DNA from: Anseongella ginsenosidimutans
GTDB lineage: Bacteria > Bacteroidota > Bacteroidia > Sphingobacteriales > Sphingobacteriaceae
NCBI RefSeq assembly: GCF_008033235.1
Contig: NZ_CP042432.1
Coordinates: forward strand, 4,030,001 to 4,094,000
DNA: 64,000 nucleotides
Direction of reading: 5' to 3'
Position numbers and translations under genes: made by a program
The notes under the pieces: model-generated
What the model was told of the DNA's origin: nothing
The model's database searches: none
What the model saw: the letters and a program-made list of their open reading frames with translations, nothing else
Part shown: positions 56,004 through 64,000 of the stretch, one piece after another
Layout: the number at the start of each line of letters is the position of its first letter
Position numbering within the stretch: the first letter of the stretch is position 1

Positions 56004-56600
56004 ATGAAAAAAAATGCCTGTGTCCTTATTGTCGAAGATGAGCTGATCACCGCTGAAAGCATTGCCGAGTTGCTGGCCCAGGAAGGATATAAAATAGCCG
56101 GTACCGCCAAGGACGCCGCGAAAGCGCTGGATATCTGCGCGCTGGCAGAAGATACTCCCCAGGTTGTTATTTGTGATATCAATATCAAAGGAGAGATTAA
56201 AGGAATATCGTTGGCAAGGCAGCTGAAGGAACTATTCGGTTGTGAAATTATTTTTCTGACTGCCTACTCGGACACAAAAACACTCAAAGAAGCGTTTGAA
56301 GCCGAACCGGTCATGTATGTGGTAAAACCTTACAGCGACACCCAATTATTGGTAGCGGTACAAATGGCCTTTCATAAAGTATTTAAAAAAGAGAATATAG
56401 ACAGGGGCAGCAAGCTGGTGCTTACCGAAAGGGAAAGAGAAATTGCCCAGCTGGTGGCTGACGGCCTGGCTTCCAAACAAATCGCCCAAAAGCTTCACAT
56501 TAGCGTTGAAACGGTAAAAACCCACCGCAAACGCATGCTGCAGAAAAACAGCATTTACAATTTTCCCCAGCTGGTTTATTTAATGACGCAGGAAGCCTGA
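56004..56600 (+). CDS. response regulator with LuxR-type DNA-binding domain
   Basis: About 198 residues from ATG 56004 (MKKNACVLIVEDELITAESI). Receiver Asp in QVVICDINIKGEIKGISLAR; conserved Thr and Lys regions at IIFLTAYSD and VVKPYSD. The C-terminal LuxR helix-turn-helix reads LTEREREIAQLVADGLASKQ, then IAQKLHISVETVKTHRKRM. It is the partner of the kinase immediately upstream. Confidence 0.88.
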   Translation: MKKNACVLIVEDELITAESIAELLAQEGYKIAGTAKDAAKALDICALAEDTPQVVICDINIKGEIKGISLARQLKELFGCEIIFLTAYSDTKTLKEAFEAEPVMYVVKPYSDTQLLVAVQMAFHKVFKKENIDRGSKLVLTEREREIAQLVADGLASKQIAQKLHISVETVKTHRKRMLQKNSIYNFPQLVYLMTQEA

Positions 56601-56625
56601 CCTTGCAGAGGTATACCTCCGGAGG

Positions 56626-58065
56626 TTATGGTTTTAAAATGACTTCGGTTGCTCCTGTGGCTGATCCGGGCATTTCGCCGCGGACCTTTTCGCCCCGGAG
56701 GCGTTCGCCGGTTTCACGGTCAAACCAGTCGGTGGTAAGGTTTGCGGGGATATTGTCTTTTGTCTCTTTTTGCCATTGATGCAATACAGCCCGGAGCTGT
56801 TCCAGAGCTTCCCGGTATTCCGGTACGGAGGCAAGATTTACCAGCTGCATGGGATCCTTTGCGTTATCATACAGCTCCTCATAAGGTCTGGGAGCCATAA
56901 AGATGTCATTCTGGGCGGCTGTTAGCCTGCCCTCATCGCGTAATTTCTTCAGGTCGTCAAATGAGGGACTGGTATTTGAATCCGCGGGACCCTGGTTGCT
57001 CAGGGATGGGCGAGCATTGAAAATATAGAGAAATTCGCGTGTCCTGACCATTCTTTCATAAGCTTCGTAATCGTGCCAGTTGTGTTCCGCGAATACATGT
57101 TCCCGGAAAGGAAGCGAAGGGTTGCTGAGGAGTTTCCTGAAGCTCTTGCCCTGGATTGCCCGAATAGATTCCACGCTTGCTATTTCCAGAAGCGTAGGCG
57201 CAATGTCCACCGCGCTGATCATGCTTTCGCTTACACTTCCCGGGTTATTTATTCCTTCTGTCCATTTTATAATGAAAGGTGTTTTTATGCCGCTATCGTA
57301 CAACCTGGTTTTGTCACGCGGAAAGGGACGCCCGTTATCGGCCATGATGAGGATCAGGGTGTTCTTTTCAATACCCTGCGCCCTGAGTTCTTTCACTACT
57401 TCGCCTACGTAATGGTCCAGCCGCGAAATCTCATTGTAATAAGATGCAATATCCTCCCGGGTTGAACGGGTATCGGCCAGGTACGGCGGCACGATTACTT
57501 TATCAGGGTCATGCGGCGTATCGAAATCGTCGGCCTGCCATTTCCGGTGTGCGTCGGTGGAGGCAAACCATGCAAAGACAGGTTTGTCCCTCGGCCTCTC
57601 CCGTAAGCACCTCACCCATCTTTCCTCGCCGCCGGTTCCAGCTTCTTTCAGTTCATAAGCTTTGTCGAAAGCGCGTAAGGCGGGGGCGCCAAAATGAGAC
57701 TTCCCTGCCTGCACCGTATAATAACCGGATTCTTTTAAAAGCAACGGAAAAGGCACCTGATCCTCCGGCAGTGGCGTATGTAATTCCGCTGCGCCTGTGT
57801 TGTGCGGATACCTGCCGCTGAGTATGCTGTTCCGGCTCGGGCTGCAGGAACTGATGGTTAAAAAGGCATTTTCAAAGCGAATACCTTCTTTCGCAATTTT
57901 ATCTATATGAGGTGTCCTGACAAACGGGTTGCCATAACACCCGATATCGTTCCAGCTGACATCATCAGCAATGATAAAAATAATATGGGGTCTCTTAAGG
58001 GCCTGCCCTGCCGCCGGCTGAGCGGACAGCCCTATCAGCATAAAGAATAAAAAACTTCTTTGCAT
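56626..58065 (-). CDS. secreted sulfatase, heparan N-sulfatase-like
   Basis: A 479-residue sulfatase with signal peptide (MQRSFLFFMLIGLSAQPAAG). Metal-binding IIFIIADDVSWNDIGCYGNP and the formylglycine motif Cys-x-Pro-x-Arg in ISSCSPSRNSILSGRYPHNT are clear; the PHNTGAAELHTPLP continuation resembles N-sulfoglucosamine sulfohydrolases. Being Cys-type, it needs a maturase not encoded in the window. Its place next to the SusC/SusD genes suggests removal of sulfate from a host or algal glycan taken up by that system. The exact sulfate position is inference. Confidence 0.85.
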   Translation of the reverse strand: MQRSFLFFMLIGLSAQPAAGQALKRPHIIFIIADDVSWNDIGCYGNPFVRTPHIDKIAKEGIRFENAFLTISSCSPSRNSILSGRYPHNTGAAELHTPLPEDQVPFPLLLKESGYYTVQAGKSHFGAPALRAFDKAYELKEAGTGGEERWVRCLRERPRDKPVFAWFASTDAHRKWQADDFDTPHDPDKVIVPPYLADTRSTREDIASYYNEISRLDHYVGEVVKELRAQGIEKNTLILIMADNGRPFPRDKTRLYDSGIKTPFIIKWTEGINNPGSVSESMISAVDIAPTLLEIASVESIRAIQGKSFRKLLSNPSLPFREHVFAEHNWHDYEAYERMVRTREFLYIFNARPSLSNQGPADSNTSPSFDDLKKLRDEGRLTAAQNDIFMAPRPYEELYDNAKDPMQLVNLASVPEYREALEQLRAVLHQWQKETKDNIPANLTTDWFDRETGERLRGEKVRGEMPGSATGATEVILKP

Positions 58066-58097
58066 GTAGTTATTGCCCGTAAAAAATATAGCGCATT

Positions 58098-58144
58098 ATA
58101 TGCAATTTATAAAAAATCAGCAAATGTATATGCTATTGCATATA
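58098..58144. promoter_or_regulatory. palindromic operator-like sequence upstream of sulfatase
   Basis: TATATGC TATT GCATATA (58127-58144) is a perfect 7-base inverted repeat, and ATATGCAAT (58098-58106) with ATTGCATAT (58135-58143) forms a second, longer-range one. All lie 33-80 bases before the sulfatase ATG at 58065 and may bind the regulator of this glycan locus. The rest of the 191-base gap shows no gene. Confidence 0.4.
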
Positions 58145-58256
58145 GGCAGAAGACCTTATACATCCGGGTGAAACCCTGGGGAGCCAGGTTCACTTCAGAA
58201 GCTGAGCGAAGCAATGGCCCGTCCAGGGAAACGCCCTTTAGACAAGTTACCGGTAA

Positions 58257-59162
58257 TTACCTGACTTCCATGCGGAGTTCTTCCTGCATGAGATGTGTTT
58301 CTTCGTCGTCACCAATGGTGTATTCGTAAGACAGCAGGAAAACGTTGTAGGTCCGGCCAAAAGATTCTTCTTTGGTGAAGGTATTCGGATAATCCGGATC
58401 GTCATTTATTTGAGTCACTTTAATATTCTTATATGGTGAAATCAGTACGCGGTTGTCGCCGGTGACCTCCAGTACAATGGCCGTTTCATTGATCTTATCG
58501 ACATCAGGCTCGTATGACTCGTTGCCGGCAATGACCCGTACTTTATTGCGGCTCAGGGGAAACATTTTTTTATTACCCGCGGTAACCGCGCTATCGAGGA
58601 GCCCGCGCATGGCATACAGACCATCGTCGGCTTGCGACGCGTAATCGTTTTTGAGAAGCACCTGGTAGAGGATGGTATTCTTATCCGCATTGATTTCATA
58701 GGCCGGATTGCTTTCCATCTTTAATGCAATGAAATAGGTGGTATCAGGGGATAACCCCTCCGGATTGATACTGACCATTGTTTTTCCTGTGCGTTCCCCC
58801 GCGGGAATGGTAACCGTATAGTCGGGGATTTCATAATGTTTCCCGGGCAACAACCGGGCGTACAGGCTGGAATCCGCATCGAATAGCGACCTGTTGTATA
58901 GGTCGAACTGTGCGGGATCCTCTGTTAGTTCAATGACGATATCCTCATTGGTCGCATGAGTCCCGCCGGCGGACACAGCGATATAGCCGGTAACGTCCTC
59001 TCCGGTAAGGGGAATTTCCTCTTCGAAAGTGTTGTAGTATTCACTACTGATGAGGGCGACCACATTTTTGTACATTTCCTTTTCGAACAACTCCTGGTCT
59101 TCACACGAAACTGATATCGTGGTAAGAGAAAGGATGGTAATTGCTATATAAATCCGTTTCAT
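58257..59162 (-). CDS. DUF1735/DUF4361-type surface glycan-binding lipoprotein
   Basis: A 301-residue lipoprotein: signal peptide with lipobox ending at Cys-20 (ISVSCEDQELFE). A DUF1735 immunoglobulin-like N-terminal domain (about 40-170, PDYTVTIPAGERTGKTMVSI) precedes a C-terminal DUF4361-like domain (GLYAMRGLLDSAVTAGNKKM onward). Such proteins are encoded next to SusC/SusD and help hold glycans at the cell surface. It follows SusD by 23 bases, so it is the third gene of the operon. Confidence 0.85.
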   Translation of the reverse strand: MKRIYIAITILSLTTISVSCEDQELFEKEMYKNVVALISSEYYNTFEEEIPLTGEDVTGYIAVSAGGTHATNEDIVIELTEDPAQFDLYNRSLFDADSSLYARLLPGKHYEIPDYTVTIPAGERTGKTMVSINPEGLSPDTTYFIALKMESNPAYEINADKNTILYQVLLKNDYASQADDGLYAMRGLLDSAVTAGNKKMFPLSRNKVRVIAGNESYEPDVDKINETAIVLEVTGDNRVLISPYKNIKVTQINDDPDYPNTFTKEESFGRTYNVFLLSYEYTIGDDEETHLMQEELRMEVR

Positions 59163-59185
59163 CTGTTTGTTTTTTATCGGTTAGC

Positions 59186-61216
59186 CTAATAGCCCGGATT
59201 TTGATCGAGTGAGGGCAATCTTCTCATTTCGGCGCGCGGTATGGGTACCCACACCAGCTTTTTGTTTACTTCCCGGGTGAGGAATGATGAGGTGCCCGGA
59301 ATGACCCGTTGATAATAGGTTTCCTTTGTGGCGCCGTCCGGGTTCATGCCGCGTATGGGCTCCCGCTCTGTTTGCTCATAGATGCCCCAGCGGCGCACAT
59401 CATAGAAGCGCCTGTTTTCCCACAGAAATTCGACCATGCGTTCGCGTTCGATTTGCTTTTGGACTTCATCCACACTGCCGATCTGGCCGTTTGTCAGCCC
59501 GGGCAGCCCGGCCCGGTAGCGGACCATGTTGAAGGCCCTTTTAATTTCCTCCGCGTCGCGGGATACCGTGTATTGCTGTCCGCCTAATTCTACCGTGTGG
59601 CTGCTCTCCAGCTTATTGAGAGCCTCCGCGTACGACAGCAGGATCTCCGCATAGCGAATAATGGGATAAGCTTTGCGGATATGCCGCGCACCCGTACCCA
59701 GCCATGCGTCCATGGGATGGTTGAATTTTTTGATAACGTATCCGGTGATCGGGTAATTCGGGGACGCGGCGCTTACTCCGCCGCGGCCATCGGCGCCCTG
59801 GTAATAATACATGGCGGTGTAGTTATTCGTCTCCGTGCTGGACAGTGCTTGCCAAACGGCTTCATTGAAGCCGACAGATGCGTAAAACCGCATTTCCCGG
59901 TTAGCATACATATTATACACCCCGGAATTGAGCGGATACCCGGAAAAAAACCGTGGTTCCGTAGTAAAGCCGGTTTCCGAATAATACCCATCGCCCGCAG
60001 CCTCCTCTATGGTGCGGCCATCGTCCATCAGGTAAGCATCAACTACTTTTTGAGTCACACAAAAGCGCCCCCAGCCACCGAGTGAAGGCGGGAACGAGCC
60101 TTTGCTGATGTATTCATTGATGTAACCGGTGTTTCTGCCCCAGATCAGCTCAGGGTTAATCGCAGCAACGGCTTCACCGGTAAAAATATCTGAATATGAT
60201 TTAAACGCGTCAATGCCGGCGGCGCCATTCGGAAAGGTATTGTAAAAATCAGGATCTGACGTGACACCTTCGGGCAGGGCAGGCGTCTTATCATCGGCTG
60301 GTACCGTATAAAGCCGGTATTTTCCGAGGTCTATTACCCGCTTTGCTGCCGCGGCGGCCACCGCCCAGCGACGCTCATCGTATTGCTGGGATACGTAGTG
60401 TACACCATCGGTTGAGCGCGTCCAGTTACCAAAATAACTACTGGCCACCGGACCGCCATTGAAGAGGGGACTGGCGTGGATCAGGCGCAGCCGCGCCACC
60501 AGCGCCAATGCGGCTCCCCGGGTAGGGCGTCCAAAATCCAGGATGGAAACTTCATTGGGAAGTAACAGGGCCGCTTTTTCAAATTCCCCGCAGGTATATT
60601 CCATGGCTTCGTCGTAAGTGGCTCTGGGCCGGTCATAGTATTCGAGGGGTTCGTTGGTATTAACGACCTCATCGCCCAGCAGGATCGGCGGACCAAAATC
60701 CACGAGCAGGTTGTAATAGGCGTAGGCACGGATAAAGCGGGTATATCCTTCGATCCGGAGCCGGTCTGTATTCGAAAGGTCTTTGGGGCGGTCGAGGTTT
60801 TGCAGGATGGAGTTGCATTTCCGGATGATCTTGTAATAGTTGCCCCATTGGTTGAGATTATATTCGTTTGATGACCCGCCGCCGAAAAAATCCGGACTTA
60901 TATTCCCGGTAGCGAAATCCATCCCGTAATAAACGTTTGCCGACCCGCCGCCGGTAAGCCCGTTAAAGCCCTCATCAGTGGCCATGGGCCCCGGGGTATA
61001 GCCGTAGCGAATGGTATTTGATTCGTCAGGAAACATCGCGGCAGCGCCCCACATATAGGCCTCCATGTAGCGGGCGTTTGCGAACGCCGAATCAATGTTA
61101 AATTCATCGTCAAAATAATCATCGATATTCAGGTAGTCTTTGCAGGAAGAGGCCACGATTATCAGCTGGATAATAAGGGCCGCTTTAGCGATGCGTTTTA
61201 TAATTGAGGTTTTCAT
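59186..61216 (-). CDS. SusD/RagB-family outer-membrane glycan-binding lipoprotein
   Basis: A 676-residue lipoprotein (Cys-25 after LIIVASSC). The all-helical SusD fold is shown by the TPR-like N-terminal half (YYKIIRKCNSILQNLDRPKD; GYTRFIRAYAYYNLLVDFGP), the FNMVRYRAGLPGL segment near 585 and the diagnostic C-terminal ERMVEFLWENRRFYDVRRWG. It forms the lid on the SusC channel and binds the incoming glycan or peptide. It lies 15 bases after SusC. The substrate class cannot be read from the protein; the sulfatase nearby suggests a sulfated sugar. Confidence 0.92.
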   Translation of the reverse strand: MKTSIIKRIAKAALIIQLIIVASSCKDYLNIDDYFDDEFNIDSAFANARYMEAYMWGAAAMFPDESNTIRYGYTPGPMATDEGFNGLTGGGSANVYYGMDFATGNISPDFFGGGSSNEYNLNQWGNYYKIIRKCNSILQNLDRPKDLSNTDRLRIEGYTRFIRAYAYYNLLVDFGPPILLGDEVVNTNEPLEYYDRPRATYDEAMEYTCGEFEKAALLLPNEVSILDFGRPTRGAALALVARLRLIHASPLFNGGPVASSYFGNWTRSTDGVHYVSQQYDERRWAVAAAAAKRVIDLGKYRLYTVPADDKTPALPEGVTSDPDFYNTFPNGAAGIDAFKSYSDIFTGEAVAAINPELIWGRNTGYINEYISKGSFPPSLGGWGRFCVTQKVVDAYLMDDGRTIEEAAGDGYYSETGFTTEPRFFSGYPLNSGVYNMYANREMRFYASVGFNEAVWQALSSTETNNYTAMYYYQGADGRGGVSAASPNYPITGYVIKKFNHPMDAWLGTGARHIRKAYPIIRYAEILLSYAEALNKLESSHTVELGGQQYTVSRDAEEIKRAFNMVRYRAGLPGLTNGQIGSVDEVQKQIERERMVEFLWENRRFYDVRRWGIYEQTEREPIRGMNPDGATKETYYQRVIPGTSSFLTREVNKKLVWVPIPRAEMRRLPSLDQNPGY

Positions 61217-61231
61217 GTCTTTGATACTGTT

Positions 61232-64000
61232 TTAAAGATTGAGATATACCTGGAAGGAATAGGTGGTTGGTATCGGGTATTTACGCCCGTTCCAACGCGC
61301 CTGCTCCGGATCAAAGATCTTCACCTTATCCCAAACGTAGAGGTTATTGCCTATTAACTGCAGGTCCATCGAGGAAATACCGATCTTTTGCAGGAATTGC
61401 GGATTCACATGATAATTCAGGGTGATCTCCTGTAAACGCAGGTAGCGCGAGTCTCCCTGCCAGAATGAAGACAGCTGGCTGTTATTGGCATTGTTGCCAT
61501 ATTGCAGGCGCGGAAAGCGCGCATTGGGGTTTTCTGCCAGCGCCGGGTCAATGCCATGCGCCAGGGCATAATCCATCGGGATCCACCGGTTAGCCGGGTC
61601 AGCCGCCAGGGTAAGCACGTTGCCCGAGGTGCCTTCGAAGAAAGGCATATAGCCCATACCGTTGACGCGTGTTTCATCGTTTACCGTAGTGCGCTGCCCC
61701 ACGTAGAAGAAGGAGGTTCTTCCGGTACCCTTGAACAGTACGCCAAGCGTCAGGTTTTTGTAGCGGACTTCCGCACCCAGGCCGTACATCAGCAGTGGAT
61801 AAGTGCTATGCGTCAGCGGTACTTTATCCAATTCATCAATCAAACCGTCCCCGTTTACATCCTTGTATTTGATGTCACCCGGCATCACCTCTCCAAAGGT
61901 TTGCTGAGGGCTGTATTTGATGTCTTCCTCGTCTTTAAACAAGCCGATGGCCTGGTATCCGCGGATAGAACCGTATGGGAAACCATTGTACTCCAGGTAA
62001 GGGTACTCCAGGTAGGCCTGTTCCCAGTTTTGTACAATATTTTTGGAATAGGTGAAATTTCCACGTACCGTGACCCCGATGTCGGGCGACAACTCGGTGG
62101 TATAACTGATGTTTCCGTCCGCCCCGGTGCTTTTCATCCGGCCCACATTGGCAAAAGGATTGGAGACGACACCTACGTATTCCGGTACCTGGACCCTTTG
62201 CTGGAAAATGCCGTTACGCTGATCCTGGAAAAAGTCGATGACAAAATCCAGTTTGTAGTCAAATAGCTTCCCTTCTATCCCGATATTGGATTTGATGGCG
62301 CGTTCCCAGGCAAGGTTATCCGCCCCGATCCTGGTTTCGTTAATGGTTTCGATGTCTCCCACACCCCATACACCTCCCGAACCTACATTGACCTTGGTCA
62401 GGTAAGGAAAGCGGATGTCGGAAATCCGGTCGTTGCCCACGGTACCGTAGGAAGCACGGATCTTCAAATAATTAAGCCAGGGTGCGGCTTCTTTCATAAA
62501 ACCATAACTGGTAGGAACCCAACCCACAGCGATTGATGGAAAAAAACCGTACTGCCTGCCCGGCTGGAAATTTTCAGACCCGGTATAACCGAAATTGACA
62601 TCCAGCAGGTAGGTATCCCGGAAACCATAGGTCAGCCGGCTGGATACCCCCTGGTAGCGCAGCGGAATGGCCTCCAGGTTGCTTGTAGCGTCGTCGGTAT
62701 CTTTCGCATCACTAATGTAATAGTAAATTAGTCCGGATACGCGGTGGTCATCGCCGAATATCTGGTCGTAGTTAATGACGGATTCGAGGTGGTATTTACG
62801 GTACTGCCGGGTAGACCTGTTATAGGAAGCCGATTGCTCCTGTACCGTTTCCTGCATAATAAGCGATCCGTTATAATCCCTGCCCAGGGCGGTGTAGAGC
62901 GCAGGCTGTATATACCTGCGTTCCGCAAAAAAGCTGTGAATATCATAAGCGCCCTGCACACGGAATTTGAGCCCGTCCAGCACGCCGGAAAGATCCTGGT
63001 TAAGGGCCAGCGTTGATTTGCCTTTGAATACCTGGTTGGAGGCCTGGCCTGTGCGATTGATCATGACATATGGCGAGGATTGTTCTCCAGTCCCCGGCCC
63101 GGTAACAGGCCATTGGAATACTGGCCGGGGATCGCCAGCGGCGTGAGCCGCGACTGCGCACCCCAGATATAGTCGGTATTGGCTATGCCTGGCTGGTCCA
63201 GCTTGGATAAAAACCCATCCGACCCCAGGTAGACCGTCGTCGTAGGGGTCAGGTTGATATCCAGGTTAATCCGGTAGTTATACGTGTTGAAGCCCACGTT
63301 CGAACTGTAAACGCTGTTTTCATCTACCTTATAGGCCGCCGTTTCGCTGTCGCCGCCCAGGCTCAGGAAATAGCGTGCTACTTCACTCCCGCCGCGGCCG
63401 CTGACATAGTAACTCTGGCGCCAGAAGTTTTTGTTCAGGATTTCGTCCTGCCAGCTCACATCCGGGTACATGTCCGGATCCAGGCCATCCCGGATGATCC
63501 CCATTTCGGTTTCATCATAGAGCGGTGAGTCTCCCCGGATAATACTGGCTTCATTGGCCAGGCGTGCATAATCATATGCGCGCAGGTATTGAGGCAGGCG
63601 ATTGAGCCGGGAAAGGGTGGTATTGGCACGGGCCGTGATCTGGATTTGATCCACAAGCCCTCTTTTTGTCGTGACCAATACTACGCCGTTAGCGCCCCGC
63701 ACCCCGTAAACGGCGGTAGCTGAAGCATCTTTCAGGATGGAGAAACTCTCGATATCCGCCGGATCGATGGTGTTCAGGTCGCCTTCCAAACCGTCGATCA
63801 GCACCAGGGCGCTGCTGTTGGCGCCGAATGTGCCAATGCCGCGCACCCAGAAATCGGCAATGTTCTGCCCTGGCTCACCGCTGCTTTGCATAGAAATGAC
63901 GCCTGCCGCCCGTCCGCCTAAAAGGTTGGAAATGGATGCAGCAGGAGATTGCAGGTCTTTAACGTCAACGGAAGTAACGGCGGCTACAGAGCTGATTTTT
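61232..64000 (-). CDS. SusC/RagA-family TonB-linked outer-membrane transporter, N-terminus beyond window (one-base frame break)
   Basis: The reading frame is open at the right edge and begins inside the plug domain (VAAVTSVDVKDLQSPAASIS, then SNLLGGRAAGVISMQSSGEP; FWVRGIGTFGANSSALVLID; FSILKDASATAVYGVRGANG). After RGLENNP the frame breaks near 63071-63080; one extra base gives NNPSPYVMINRTG and joins the barrel (FRVQGAYDIHSFFAERRYIQ to the terminal YLNL at 61232). Both halves are otherwise intact, about 920 residues visible. SusC imports oligosaccharides or peptides with SusD; TonB box and signal peptide are outside the window. Confidence 0.9.

Noticed and set aside
61232-63064. Two separate SusC-type genes with an ATGA overlap
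   Set aside because: The upstream part has only plug and first barrel strands and the downstream part has no plug or signal peptide; one restored base joins them into a normal SusC.

Overview
The window comes from a Bacteroidota chromosome, most like a Sphingobacteriales/Chitinophagales-type bacterium. The lineage rests on a SusC/SusD pair with a DUF1735-type surface lipoprotein, two promoters with the Bacteroidota -7 element TAnnTTTG, an almost complete lack of Shine-Dalgarno sites, and protein families typical of the phylum (DUF5908/DUF4255 contractile-injection genes, HEPN-tailed sulfite reductase, Rieske/FAD oxidoreductase, DUF421). No species can be named from the sequence.

Layout. (a) 1-16134, all minus strand: a tightly packed extracellular contractile injection system (eCIS). 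In transcription order it encodes a DUF4255 cap-type protein, an unknown protein, two sheaths, two tubes, DUF5908, a LysM hub protein, a VgrG-like spike, a PAAR tip, gp25, two large baseplate proteins and the start of another large gene that runs off the left edge. No AAA+ ATPase and no obvious effector is inside the window. (b) 16.2-23.6 kb: a small conserved protein, a membrane protein/histidine kinase/response regulator set, an SDR, MlaE/MlaF lipid-transport genes with an RNA-methyltransferase-like gene, and a ferritin. (c) 23.6-27.4 kb: NAD(P)HX repair enzyme, kinase-like unknown, OsmC and a decayed ATPase gene. (d) 27.4-33.7 kb, minus strand: assimilatory sulfate reduction. An Rrf2 regulator lies upstream of an operon for sulfite reductase, siroheme methyltransferase, a siroheme synthase-MetZ fusion and APS reductase. 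The operon leader encodes a 29-residue peptide with a Met-Cys-Asn-Cys-Cys-Met cluster followed by an intrinsic terminator, the layout of cysteine-controlled transcription attenuation. (e) 33.8-42.7 kb: tRNA-Gln and housekeeping/envelope genes (Kef-type antiporter, YceI, FMN reductase, MATE, HtpG, a secreted phosphodiesterase). (f) 42.7-54.5 kb: a stress-tolerance neighbourhood (baeRF, DUF2267, SDR, DUF421/YetF, Rieske oxidoreductase, SRPBCC, GH13 glucosidase, trehalose synthase, luciferase-like oxidoreductase). (g) 54.7-56.6 kb: a HisKA_2 kinase and LuxR-type regulator. (h) 56.6-64 kb: a glycan-utilisation locus with sulfatase, DUF1735 lipoprotein, SusD and SusC (cut by the right edge).

A cross-cutting oddity is that at least nine otherwise intact genes are broken by exactly one missing base, eight of them in a G/C or A/T homopolymer of four or five. 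Four of these are in the eCIS, and the two sheath paralogues break at the same codon. Consensus sequencing error is the simplest explanation, but other six- and seven-base runs here read correctly, so real slippage or mutation cannot be excluded from the sequence alone. All products given for such genes assume the restored frame.

The most interesting candidate for new biology is the Cys-codon leader peptide and terminator ahead of the sulfite-reductase operon, together with an 11-base motif shared between that leader and the cysH upstream region.
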